From Rhodospirillales bacterium (GTDB lineage Bacteria > Pseudomonadota > Alphaproteobacteria > Reyranellales > Reyranellaceae), in the NCBI GenBank assembly GCA_016185145.1, contig JACPOB010000098.1, positions 1-41,802 on the forward strand: DNA of 41,802 bases, read 5' to 3'. The notes beneath the pieces were generated by a model. The model did no database searches and was not told where the DNA came from. It saw nothing but the letters and a program-made list of their open reading frames with translations. The position numbers and the translations under genes are program-made. Below, in pieces: positions 10,128 to 17,250 of this stretch; the first letter of the stretch is position 1; every line of letters starts with the position of its first letter.

Positions 10128-11513
10128 TCACGCGATCAGCGATTGCAGGACCTTGTCGAGATTTATGTGCGGCAGGGGCTTTTCGAAAGGTGCGCCGAGG
10201 TGCGGCGGCTCGAAATCCCGGATGTTGAACACGAAGCCGGGCCAGCTCCCGCGATCGGGTATCTGGCCGGGGATCTCGCCCGGCCGCACTTCGACGGTAT
10301 CGGAGCGGCCGCGCGGCACGCCGCGCAGGAACTGCAGCGCCTCGCCCTGCCACAGCCGCGTCACCTGCGTCGTCGCCCGCACCGAGGCGATCGCCAGCAG
10401 GCCGGATTGCCGGGCATTGGCGCGGATGAACGGCTCGCCCAGCATCTCGCGCAGCAGGCCGACCAGATTGTTGAGCTGGCCGGAGGTGATGTGGTCGGCC
10501 TTGGTCGCGACCAGCGACAGCCGATCGAGACGCCCGATCGGCAGGACGCGGGCCAGCGGATGCCGCAGCTCCTCGAAGGCATCGACGACCGTGCGAGTCG
10601 CGAGTGCGAGGTCGGCGAAGGATTCCTGGCCCTGTTGCAACGCCGTCAGCAGATCGACCAGCACGACCTGGCGGCGCAGCCGCCCGAACACCTGGCCGTA
10701 GAAGCGCCGGACCAGCCTGCGATAGGCCTCGTAGCGACGAGCAAGCGCCGCGCCGTTCGTCCCCGCCCGCGCGGAGCGCGCGCGGCTGAGCGGGAAGAAC
10801 AGCGTCTCGAGCGGCGCGGTGCCGCCCAGGAAGCGGCCCGGCTGCAGAAACGACAGGCCTTCCGACCGGCAGCGCTTCAGGTAGTCGACGTAGGCGCGGC
10901 CGACCTGGGCCAGTGCGAAGGGATCCTCCTTCGCCGCCGGATCGAGTGCTTCGGCCTGCGCCAGCCACTGCGCCGACAGCGCCGCGCGCTTGCCGGAGTT
11001 GGCCAGCTCCTCCATCTCGGCCGACCAATCCTCGTAGTCGAGCGACAGCAACGGCAGGTCGAGCAGCCACTCGCCCGGATAGTCGATGAGATCGAGATGC
11101 AGCGTGTGCGGCTCGAGCAGGCGGCGGTCGAGGCGCGCCGCCGGCGCGAGGCGCAGACGCACCCTCACCCCGCTCAGCCCTTCGGTCGGTGCGGGCCAGC
11201 GCGGCGGGTCGGCCAGAAGCTCGGCGAGGCGCTCGCGGTAGGGAAACGGCGGCAAGCCGGGAATGTCCTGCAGCTCGACCTCGCGCACGCGCTCGCGCCA
11301 GGGAAAGAACGGAAAGGCCTCGACCGGCGCATCCTTGGCATGCAGTAGGGCGTGCACGAAGGAGGTGACGAACACGGTCTTGCCGGCGCGCTGCAACCCG
11401 GTGACGGCGATGCGATAGCCGGCCTGGTTCAGGGGCGAGACGCTGGCCAGCGCGGAGGCGATGGCGTCGAGGGAGTCGGCTGCGAAGCCGGGCAGCCGGG
11501 TGAACGGTGACAT
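10128..11513 (-). CDS. YcjX-family P-loop GTPase-like protein
   Basis: This is a 461-residue cytoplasmic NTPase of the YcjX/DUF463 family; E. coli YcjX is of similar length. The P-loop is GLQRAGKTVF (residues 39-48). DYPGEW is the G3-like motif and VATKADHIT carries the TKAD G4 motif that favours guanine. The N-terminal SLDAIASALA helix and the FFPWRERVREVELQDIPG segment are typical of the family. The YcjF-like protein is encoded 12 bp downstream and probably acts with it in a stress response of the cell envelope. Upstream lies a composite palindromic repeat that may also hold the promoter or a terminator; no clear sigma-70 boxes were identified. The biochemical role is not established for the family. 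Confidence 0.88.
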   Translation of the reverse strand: MSPFTRLPGFAADSLDAIASALASVSPLNQAGYRIAVTGLQRAGKTVFVTSFVHALLHAKDAPVEAFPFFPWRERVREVELQDIPGLPPFPYRERLAELLADPPRWPAPTEGLSGVRVRLRLAPAARLDRRLLEPHTLHLDLIDYPGEWLLDLPLLSLDYEDWSAEMEELANSGKRAALSAQWLAQAEALDPAAKEDPFALAQVGRAYVDYLKRCRSEGLSFLQPGRFLGGTAPLETLFFPLSRARSARAGTNGAALARRYEAYRRLVRRFYGQVFGRLRRQVVLVDLLTALQQGQESFADLALATRTVVDAFEELRHPLARVLPIGRLDRLSLVATKADHITSGQLNNLVGLLREMLGEPFIRANARQSGLLAIASVRATTQVTRLWQGEALQFLRGVPRGRSDTVEVRPGEIPGQIPDRGSWPGFVFNIRDFEPPHLGAPFEKPLPHINLDKVLQSLIA

Positions 11514-11542
11514 GGCGCGCCAGTCTAGAGCATCGGCTCATT

Positions 11543-11655
11543 CCTCCCCAGCGAAGCTGGGGAGGTGTCGCCGTCATACGGCGACGGAGGGGTCATGAGC
11601 TTATGACCCCTCCGTCCGCTTCGCGGACACCTCCCCATCGCAGACGATGGGGAGG
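11543..11655. repeat. Composite palindromic intergenic repeat, copy 1 of 3
   Basis: The unit is two nested hairpins. CCTCCCCAGCGAAGCTGGGG begins it, then GGTGTCGCCGTC-ATACGGCGAC, then GGAGGGGTCATGAGC / TTATGACCCCTCCG, then CCGCTTCGCGGACACCTCCCC and a final hairpin ending in GATGGGGAGG. The outer ends (CCTCCCC...GGGGAGG) are complementary, so the whole element can fold into one branched structure. Related copies occur at 31167-31304 and 34148-34272. Confidence 0.88.
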
Positions 11656-11748
11656 CAGCACTGCCGGAACATTGAATCGCTGCAATCTCATGCGGGACGG
11701 CTCCAGATGCCTTGTCCTGGACACACTACCGTGGCACCTGGAGGCCGC

Positions 11749-12252
11749 ATGATTGAACGTCTGTTGGACTTGCTGGCCGGTCGCGGCGAATGGACCTCGG
11801 AGAAGCCTGTCAACGACCTCCCGTTGGCGGTCGCCGCCCTGCTGGTCGAGCTGGCTCGCATGGACGACAAGGTCAATGCCGGCGAACGACGGACGATCGA
11901 GCAATTGCTTTCCCGCATGTTCAAACTCGATCCCAACGGCGCGCAATCCCTCGTCGAGCAGGCTGATCGGGAGATGCAGCGCTCCACCCAGTATTTCCCC
12001 TTCACGCAGCAGATCTGCCGGCATGCCAGCGCCGAGATGCGCGTGCAGATCATCGAGATGCTGTGGACGGTCGCCTACTCGGACGGCGCGCTCGATCCGG
12101 ACGAAGACGCCCTGATCCGCCAAATAGCCGGACTGATACAAGTGTCCGACTGGGAGCGCGGCGCCGCGCGCAAGAGAGCGTTGGAGAATCTTGCGAGCAG
12201 CGAGCCCGGCCGGCCTGTTTCGCCGTGGGGCGTCGTGCGCAATCAGGCGTAG
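11749..12252 (+). CDS. TerB-like tellurite-resistance-fold protein
   Basis: This 167-residue all-helical acidic protein resembles the TerB/DjlA-N domain. The two TerB-type repeats each end in an acidic, potentially metal-binding segment: ARMDDKVNAGERRTIEQLL (residues 36-54) and VAYSDGALDPDEDALIRQI (108-126). Between them is the conserved QQICRHASAEMRVQIIEMLW helix pair. TerB-like domains occur in membrane-associated stress and metal-sensing complexes; a stand-alone copy like this has no assigned function. The ATG at 11749 was chosen because CTGGAGG sits 5 bp upstream and the homologous core begins at once. The 3' end overlaps the convergent methyltransferase gene by 10 bp. Confidence 0.82.
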   Translation: MIERLLDLLAGRGEWTSEKPVNDLPLAVAALLVELARMDDKVNAGERRTIEQLLSRMFKLDPNGAQSLVEQADREMQRSTQYFPFTQQICRHASAEMRVQIIEMLWTVAYSDGALDPDEDALIRQIAGLIQVSDWERGAARKRALENLASSEPGRPVSPWGVVRNQA

Positions 12253-12944
12253 GCGATCCAGCCACGCCAGGTGAAGGCGGCGAAGAACAGCTCGACATCC
12301 GAGAAGCCGGCTTCGTGGAGGATCGCCCGATCCTGCTCCGGGCCCAGCATGCTGACATTGGTGTCGACGGCCGCGCGGGCGGCGTTCGCCTGCTGCGGAT
12401 CGACGCCGGCTGCCACCGCAAACGCGGCGTAGCGCGACAGCCAGCGCGCGCGCTCCCCCTCGCCCTGCGGGAAGCTGCCATGGGCGGCCACGAACGGGCT
12501 GCCGGGCTTCATCCGGCGGCGGATGTCGCTTGCCGTGCGGCGCCGCTCGGCCGGCTCGAGGAAGTGCAGCGTCAACAGGCACGTCGCGGCGTCGAACGGC
12601 CCCGGCGGCGCATCCTCGATATAGCCCTGCACCAGCTCGACGCGCGCGGCGAGCGGCCCCAGCGTTTGCGCCGCCAGCGCCAGCATCGGCCCGGAAGGAT
12701 CGACGCCGACGAAGCGCCAGCCCGGATGGGCCTCGGCCATCGCCTTCAATTCCAGGCCGCCGCCGGCGCCGAGGACGAGCACCCTGGCGTCGGCCGGCGC
12801 GCGCTCGGCCAGCAGGATGCCGGTCATGCGATGCAGGTCGGCCAGGCCCGGCACGAAGCGCCGCGGGCCGTCGAGGTAACGCGCCACGGCGCCGGGATCG
12901 GAGAACGTGCGCAGGAAATCCGGGGCGCGGTCAGCGGTGGGCAT
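12243..12944 (-). CDS. Class I SAM-dependent methyltransferase
   Basis: This is a 233-residue methyltransferase with a Rossmann fold. Motif I is VLVLGAGGGLELKAM, the acidic end of the second strand is FVGVDPSGPML, and motif IV is PFDAATCLLTLHFLE. The family acts on small molecules; the substrate is unknown. The ATG at 12944 was chosen because the homologous region begins there (MPTADRAPDF). It overlaps the end of the upstream Rrf2-type regulator gene by 14 bp on the same strand, so the two are co-transcribed and probably translationally coupled. This implies that the methyltransferase is under that regulator's autogenous control. The tail ends 10 bp inside the convergent TerB-like gene. Confidence 0.87.
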   Translation of the reverse strand: MPTADRAPDFLRTFSDPGAVARYLDGPRRFVPGLADLHRMTGILLAERAPADARVLVLGAGGGLELKAMAEAHPGWRFVGVDPSGPMLALAAQTLGPLAARVELVQGYIEDAPPGPFDAATCLLTLHFLEPAERRRTASDIRRRMKPGSPFVAAHGSFPQGEGERARWLSRYAAFAVAAGVDPQQANAARAAVDTNVSMLGPEQDRAILHEAGFSDVELFFAAFTWRGWIAYA

Positions 12945-13398
12945 GAGCGATCTCCGTTCGGCGCGAGCGCGAGCGGGCAGCGAGGCGCACCTGGAAGTCG
13001 GCGCTGAGGCGCGCCAGCGTGACGTCGCCCAGCCGCGCCAGCAGGAGCGCCTCGGCGTCGCGGAACGCCGTGTCGAGGGCGGCATTCACGGCCTGCTCGA
13101 CGAGGCAGCCGGGCTGCTCCGTGCGATGGCCCATGGCGAGCAGCGCCGGACGGCCGAGCGCCTCGTAGACGTCGCGCAACGTGATGGCCGCGAGATCGCG
13201 CGCCAGCACCCAGCCGCCGCCATGGCCCTTTTCGGACCGCACGTAACCGTCGTCGCGCAGGCCGGCCATGATCCGCCGCACGACGACCGGATTGGTGCCC
13301 ATGGCCTTCGCCAACATGTCCGATGTCACGGGCCCGTCGTGCTCGGCCATGTGCAGGAGGACATGGAGCACGCCGGAAAGCCGGCTGTCGCGTCTCAT
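12931..13398 (-). CDS. Rrf2-family transcriptional regulator
   Basis: This 155-residue winged-helix repressor belongs to the Rrf2 family. The HTH is GPVTSDMLAKAMGTNPVVVRRIMAGL (about residues 22-47), followed by the wing and the conserved GGGWVLARDLAAITLRDVYEAL segment (about residues 60-81). Iron-sulfur Rrf2 proteins such as IscR and NsrR carry three clustered Cys; here only one Cys (PGCLVEQAV) is seen in that region. A classical cluster is therefore unlikely, and the protein resembles the cluster-free, possibly thiol-responsive group. A dyad at 13396-13418 overlaps its start codon and faces the divergent metallo-hydrolase gene. Neighbours are the overlapping methyltransferase gene downstream and glyoxalase II upstream. 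Confidence 0.87.
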   Translation of the reverse strand: MRRDSRLSGVLHVLLHMAEHDGPVTSDMLAKAMGTNPVVVRRIMAGLRDDGYVRSEKGHGGGWVLARDLAAITLRDVYEALGRPALLAMGHRTEQPGCLVEQAVNAALDTAFRDAEALLLARLGDVTLARLSADFQVRLAARSRSRRTEIAHAHR

Positions 13399-13418
13399 GT
13401 AACTTCAAATAGTACATG
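13396..13418. promoter_or_regulatory. Candidate Rrf2 operator (CATGTA-N11-TACATG dyad)
   Basis: Perfect 6-bp arms CATGTA and TACATG are separated by 11 AT-rich bases, giving an 11-1-11 layout like that of the NsrR-type Rrf2 boxes. The dyad covers the start codon of the Rrf2 gene and lies about 73 bp upstream of the divergent gloB-like gene. Binding here would block the regulator's own translation start region. The inner positions are only partly symmetrical. Confidence 0.5.
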
Positions 13419-13490
13419 ACTGCATTCCGGTCAAGCGGCGGGGAGAATGCGCTATCATCGGCGAAAGTTTACCGACCAAGGGTGAATGCC

Positions 13491-14282
13491 ATGCTCGTCA
13501 AGCAGATCTGGACCGCCAACGCCTACCGCAACTTCAATTACCTCGTGGCCTGCAGCGAGACCGGAGAGGCGCTCGCCATCGATCCGCTGGATCACGAGAA
13601 GTGCCTGAAGGCCGCCAAGGACGAAGGCTGGACCATCACCCAGATCCTGAACACGCATGAGCATCGCGACCATACCGGCGGCAACGACGCCCTGGCGCAG
13701 AAGACCGGTGCCGCGATCCTCGCGCACAAGAACGCCAAGGACAAAATCGCCGACGTGAGCCGCGGCCTCGGCGCGGGCGACATCGTCAAGGTGGGCAAGA
13801 CGGTCGAGCTCGAGGTGATGGACACGCCGGGCCATACGATGTGCCACGTCTGCCTGCGTTCCCACACCGACCAGCCGGCCCTGTTCTGCGGCGACACGCT
13901 GTTCAATGCCGGCGCCGGGAACTGCCACAACGGCGGCCATCCGGAAGAGCTGTACAGGACGTTCGACCAGCAGCTCGCCAAGTTGCCGCAATCGACCCTG
14001 ATCTATCCCGGGCACGACTACATCGAGAACAACCTGCGCTTCACGTTGAACCGCGAGCCCGACAACAAGGGCGCGCAGGAGATGCTCGACAGGCTGGCGG
14101 GCCAAGATCCCAACAAGGCCTATGTATCGACGCTCGAGGTCGAAGGGCGGATCAACACATTCTTTCGCCTGACCAGCCCGACAGTCATCGCCAGGCTGCG
14201 CGAGTCCTTTCCGGACCTGCCCGAGAACCCCGAGCCGCGCGCGGTGTTCCTGAAGCTGCGCGAGCTGCGCAACTCGTGGTGA
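13491..14282 (+). CDS. gloB: Hydroxyacylglutathione hydrolase-like metallo-beta-lactamase-fold protein (glyoxalase II)
   Basis: This 263-residue metallo-hydrolase would hydrolyse S-D-lactoylglutathione or a related thioester in methylglyoxal detoxification. The dinuclear metal site is visible as NTHEHRDHTGG (THxHxDH, residues 54-62), with further ligands in MDTPGHTMCHV, FCGDTLFNAG and YPGHDYIENN. The C-terminal helical region (about residues 170-263, ending RAVFLKLRELRNSW) corresponds to the HAGH substrate-binding domain, whose FLKLRELRN-like end supports the glyoxalase II assignment over other MBL proteins. The ATG at 13491 fits the family N-terminus (MLVKQIWTANAYRNFNYL). It is divergent from the Rrf2 gene and could be co-regulated through the shared intergenic dyad. 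Confidence 0.87.
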   Translation: MLVKQIWTANAYRNFNYLVACSETGEALAIDPLDHEKCLKAAKDEGWTITQILNTHEHRDHTGGNDALAQKTGAAILAHKNAKDKIADVSRGLGAGDIVKVGKTVELEVMDTPGHTMCHVCLRSHTDQPALFCGDTLFNAGAGNCHNGGHPEELYRTFDQQLAKLPQSTLIYPGHDYIENNLRFTLNREPDNKGAQEMLDRLAGQDPNKAYVSTLEVEGRINTFFRLTSPTVIARLRESFPDLPENPEPRAVFLKLRELRNSW

Positions 14283-14356
14283 CGACGCGGCGCAGTGGCG
14301 GACCGACCGATATGCGTTGAACGCAGTGCTGTGCTGCGGCTGGCGAATTAAGACAG

Positions 14357-15778
14357 TTACGCAAATTCCGCAACCGGTTTTGCCGTTTCGGCGAGGGCCG
14401 GATTGACCAGCCAGTGGGTCGTGGGCCGGCCAGGCTTGTCGCGATAGGCGAGGTCGGGCTGTACGAAGCCGAGATAGTGCAGCCGCTGCAGCACGCTCTC
14501 GGTCTCGTCGGCGGTAGCGCTCATGCTGAGCGCGCGGCGGCGGATGTCCTCGCGCGATACCGTCTTCAATTGCCTGTCCAGCAGCCAGCGCGCGACGCGG
14601 CGCACGCGCTTGGAATGATCCGAGAGCTCGGCACTGTCGAATACCGCCTTGGCATGCGGCCAGTAGTAGTCCCGCCACAGCGTCGCAGCGGCCTCGACCT
14701 GCTCCGTGCCGATCGTGCCCGGGCGCTTGACCTTGCCGTCGATGGAGCCCAGCAGCTCCAGGGCGCCGGCCAGGCGCACGATCAGCGACCGGCTCAGGCC
14801 GAGCCACGTCGCCTCCGGCCCCTCGGCCTTCTGGCGTTCGGCATGCAGGCGGCCGAGCGCGCCGTCGAGCGCCGCGCGGCCGCGGGCGTCGACCTCGAGC
14901 ACGCAGGGATCATCGGGGCTCCGCGCCAGCCGGGACAGCGCGCGCAGGCGCTGCAGGATCTCCTCGTCGCGCGAGCGTTCGAGGACCTCGAGCGCACGGT
15001 AGGGCTGCGGCCCGGGCCAGGCGAAGAGGAAGCGCGCGGCCAGGCCGTCGTCGGCCGCACACAGCGACTCCTTCAGCGGTTCGGGGCGGATGGTCTCGAT
15101 GATGCTGAGGGGAAAATGCCTGACCGACCGCGCCGGCTGGCGCGGCCGCATCACAGTGACGGCGCGCGCATCCCAGGCCGCACGCCATGTCGCGCGATGG
15201 CCGTCGCCTTCTTCGCCGCCGCCGATCCAGGCAGCGGGCCCGTCGCGCCACAACAGCAGGCCGCGCGGATTGCCGGCGACGATGTCGGCCAGGCCGGCAG
15301 GATCGGCATCGGCTGCCACGACCTGCGAGGGCATGAAGGGCGCGGCGGAGGCCGAACTCCCGCCGTTCGCCTTGCCCTTCTCGTCGTGGGCGGCGCGTCG
15401 CTCCTCGTCGCCGAGCTGGAGCTCCTGCTCGATGACGTCGAGCAGCCGACGCATGGGCGCCAGTGCCGCCGACTTGCCCGTCGACGGCTCGCCCACCGCC
15501 GCCAGCCACAGCACCAGCGGCTCGTCCCAGGCCGGCGTCACGCGGACCCGCACGCCGGCGCCGCACATCGCGGCGACGCCTGCCAGCACTGCCTGCAGGA
15601 CATAGTCCGCCGGCGCGCCGGTCGCCCGCTCGGTGTCGATGATCCAGTCGCGCCACGGTTGCGGCAGCAGCGCCAACGGAACGGCCGGCACGGGGCCGCG
15701 GCGGCGGTCGAGGACGCTGAGGTCGGGGTCGCGCCAGTTGTCTTTCGACTTTTGCAGATAAAAGGCGTGTGACGGCAT
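14357..15778 (-). CDS. DUF3987-type P-loop protein (primase/helicase-like), SOS-controlled candidate
   Basis: This 473-residue P-loop protein of the DUF3987 group is typical of phages, integrative elements and plasmids, where it replaces replicative primase-helicase functions. The N-terminal region (PVPAVPLALLPQPWRDWI, then a helical VLQAVLAGVAAMCGAGVRVR segment) and Walker A (GEPSTGKSAAL, about residues 94-104) are characteristic. RGLLLWRDGPAAW is the Walker B-like region. The C-terminal 100 residues (RVRRVARWLLDRQ, SREDIRRRALSMSATADETESVLQRL) look like a winged-helix DNA-binding domain. The ATG at 15778 was chosen because GGGAGGACAG precedes it and homology begins there. A strong promoter overlapped by a LexA-type box lies just upstream. 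No phage structural or integrase genes flank it, so it is probably the remnant of an integrated element. The precise activity is unknown. Confidence 0.8.
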   Translation of the reverse strand: MPSHAFYLQKSKDNWRDPDLSVLDRRRGPVPAVPLALLPQPWRDWIIDTERATGAPADYVLQAVLAGVAAMCGAGVRVRVTPAWDEPLVLWLAAVGEPSTGKSAALAPMRRLLDVIEQELQLGDEERRAAHDEKGKANGGSSASAAPFMPSQVVAADADPAGLADIVAGNPRGLLLWRDGPAAWIGGGEEGDGHRATWRAAWDARAVTVMRPRQPARSVRHFPLSIIETIRPEPLKESLCAADDGLAARFLFAWPGPQPYRALEVLERSRDEEILQRLRALSRLARSPDDPCVLEVDARGRAALDGALGRLHAERQKAEGPEATWLGLSRSLIVRLAGALELLGSIDGKVKRPGTIGTEQVEAAATLWRDYYWPHAKAVFDSAELSDHSKRVRRVARWLLDRQLKTVSREDIRRRALSMSATADETESVLQRLHYLGFVQPDLAYRDKPGRPTTHWLVNPALAETAKPVAEFA

Positions 15779-15801
15779 TGCCTGTCCTCCCTCGAATTTC
15801 A

Positions 15802-15816
15802 GAACAAATATAGAAC
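15802..15816 (-). promoter_or_regulatory. LexA (SOS) box, GTTC-N7-GTTC
   Basis: On the minus strand the sequence reads GTTC TATATTT GTTC, an exact match to the alphaproteobacterial LexA consensus (GTTCN7GTTC). The spacer of this box is the -10 hexamer of the promoter of the DUF3987 gene, so LexA binding would directly occlude RNA polymerase. It is 24 bp upstream of the start codon. Confidence 0.78.
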
Positions 15817-15835
15817 ATCTTCGAGGACGAGTCAA
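15807..15835 (-). promoter_or_regulatory. Sigma-70 promoter of the DUF3987 gene
   Basis: The -35 TTGACT (15830-15835, minus strand) and the -10 TATATT (15807-15812) are separated by 17 bp, near-consensus in a GC-rich genome. Transcription would begin about 20-25 bases before the ATG at 15778, leaving room for the GGGAGG ribosome-binding site. The -10 lies inside the LexA box. Confidence 0.75.
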
Positions 15836-15838
15836 TAA

Positions 15839-16370
15839 CTCAAGTACATTTCCTGACAATCGCGGCCGAGGTGCGCCGTCTTCAGTGTCGGGAACAGGAC
15901 ACGGACGTAGTCGATCTGGCCACTCCGAAGCCGGAGTGAGCTTGTCGACATCAGCGCGGTGCCCAAGGGCCTCGGCGAGGACTGGACCTTCCCGGCCACA
16001 AGCCCGCCTTCGACTTCCAGGCCTCGCTCGTTCGACGCTGTCATGTGCTGGCTGCCGGGCATGGTGCCGATCATTTGTTCTTCGGAATGTCGTCCTTTCG
16101 CCGATTTCGGCGCGCTCTATCGACTGGTCGAGATACTTCCCTGTGGATTGAGGATGTATTCGGCCATAGTGATCGGGCTGCAATACCTGGACTTCCACCG
16201 CTCGGTTACGGGGAAGCGCAACCAGCTTTGCTTGCTTCTCCAGGCCGCCGCCTAGTCAATACACGGTCCGCATGGGGCGATGGCGCAGCCTCGATGGGGA
16301 GCGTCCACGCACTATAGCAAAATGGCGCCGCATCGGCATTTGTGCGGTGCCATTTTGCGAAGGGGTGCCA
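15839..16370. other. Gene-poor accessory stretch with decayed coding DNA
   Basis: No intact gene could be supported here. Short open frames exist on both strands (for example a minus-strand frame at 15832-16074 ending DCQEMYLSY), but none shows a recognisable domain, a ribosome-binding site or consistent codon bias. The base composition is lower and more uneven than in the flanking chromosome, as expected for decayed mobile DNA. A strong hairpin sits at 16317-16358. Confidence 0.5.
16317..16358. repeat. 16-bp inverted repeat with one mismatch
   Basis: The arms at 16317-16332 (GCAAAATGGCGCCGCA) and 16343-16358 (TGCGGTGCCATTTTGC) flank a 10-nt loop. A further direct copy of GGTGCCATT follows within 20 bp. 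The element lies immediately upstream of an HTH-regulator fragment, so it could be an operator, a terminator or a transposon end. Confidence 0.7.
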
Positions 16371-16463
16371 TTGATCGTTAATGCCTTGAAACCAAAGGAT
16401 TATGCCGAAGAACCCCAGTCGCTCGGCGAGCACCTCAAGAAGCGCCGTACGCATCCGGCGTAG
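16371..16463 (+). pseudogene. Fragment of an XRE-type HTH regulator
   Basis: The residues LKPKDYAEEPQSLGEHLKKRR match, from memory, the extreme N-terminus of short helix-turn-helix proteins (NPxxLGExLRxRRxxxGLxQ pattern). The reading frame then stops after THPA, before the helix-turn-helix itself. The break lies about 12 bp before the presumed left end of the IS66 element, so the gene was probably destroyed by the insertion or by later deletion. No continuation of the HTH was found on the far side of the element. This is a tentative call resting on about 20 residues. Confidence 0.4.
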
Positions 16464-16531
16464 GCCGCCTTTTTGTTAGCGGCCGCGCGTGAGAACGGTG
16501 TGCCCGTCAATTGGCGAGTTAGCGGGCACAG

Positions 16532-16887
16532 ATGGCGACGGTTACGGTTCTTTCAGGTCCAGAGCGTCGGCGGCGTTGGGCGTCATCGGAGAAGGCGAGC
16601 ATCGTCGAGGAGAGCCTTCGGCCCGGTGCGGTGGTGGCGGCAGTGGCGCGTCGGACGATGTACATCCGAACCTGCTTCATCATTGGCGGCGACAAGCGAA
16701 GCGAGCGGAAGCTGGCGGTCGAGGATTGCAGTTCCTGCCGGTTGCCGTGACGCCTTCGGTGAGGCCGAAGGGGGAAGGAACGATCGAGATCGAGTTGGCC
16801 GGCAGTGTGCGGGTTCGGGTCGATGCGGCAGTCGATGAAGCGGCGCTGGGCCGGGTGCTGCGGGCACTGGGCGCGGCGGGCCGATGA
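16532..16887 (+). pseudogene. tnpA: IS66 TnpA (OrfA), frameshifted
   Basis: This is the small DNA-binding accessory protein of IS66 elements. The first 41 codons read MATVTVLSGPERRRRW ... VVAAVARR. The homologous continuation DVHPNLLHHWRRQAKR ... TIEIELAGSVRVRVDAA ... LGRVLRALGAAGR lies in another frame. Restoring one base between 16654 and 16655 (CGG-CAC-GAT in place of CGG-ACG-AT) gives the expected ARRHDVHPNLLHHW sequence across the HTH, so the lesion is a one-base deletion. The reconstructed protein is about 118 residues, normal for the family. Its stop overlaps the tnpB start (ATGA), as usual. Confidence 0.85.
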
Positions 16888-17231
16888 TCGGTCTGCCGTC
16901 TGAGACGCGGGTGTGGCTGGCGAGCGGTGCGACCGACATGCGTCGCGGCTTTGACGGCCTGGCGCTGCTGGTGCAGGAGGTGCTGAAGCGCGACCCGCAC
17001 TGCGGGCATCTGTTCGTGTTCCGCGGCAAGCGCGGCGGCCTGATCAAGGTGCTGTGGCACGACGGCCAGGGGATGTGCCTGCTGGCCAAACGGCTGGAAC
17101 GCGGGCGCTTCGTGTGGCCGCGCACCGAGGGCGAGGCGGTGACGATCACGGCAGCGCAGCTCGGCTACCTGCTGGAAGGCATCGACTGGCGGCTGCCGCA
17201 GCGGACCGATCGGCCGCAGGTGGCGGGATGA
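16884..17231 (+). CDS. tnpB: IS66 TnpB (Orf2) accessory protein
   Basis: This is a 115-residue protein of the IS66 Orf2 type, required for transposition of these elements. The characteristic segments are all present: GATDMRRGFDGLALLVQEVL, HLFVFRGKRGGLIKVLWHDG, GMCLLAKRLERGRFVWP and the end LGYLLEGIDWRLPQRT. Length is normal and the frame is intact. It overlaps the tnpA stop codon by 4 bp and is followed 19 bp later by tnpC. It is probably translated only if tnpA read-through coupling still works, since tnpA is frameshifted. Confidence 0.92.
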   Translation: MIGLPSETRVWLASGATDMRRGFDGLALLVQEVLKRDPHCGHLFVFRGKRGGLIKVLWHDGQGMCLLAKRLERGRFVWPRTEGEAVTITAAQLGYLLEGIDWRLPQRTDRPQVAG

Positions 17232-17250
17232 AGTTCCGGAGGGATGCGAC

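Noticed and set aside
11543..11655. Palindromic repeats considered as a CRISPR array
   Set aside because: There is a single composite inverted repeat at each place, with no regularly spaced direct repeats or spacers.
15779..16198. Upstream in-frame extension of the DUF3987 gene to an ATG at 16198
   Set aside because: The extension crosses the promoter, LexA box and the ribosome-binding site, has no homology, and has an unlike composition. The start at 15778 is better supported.
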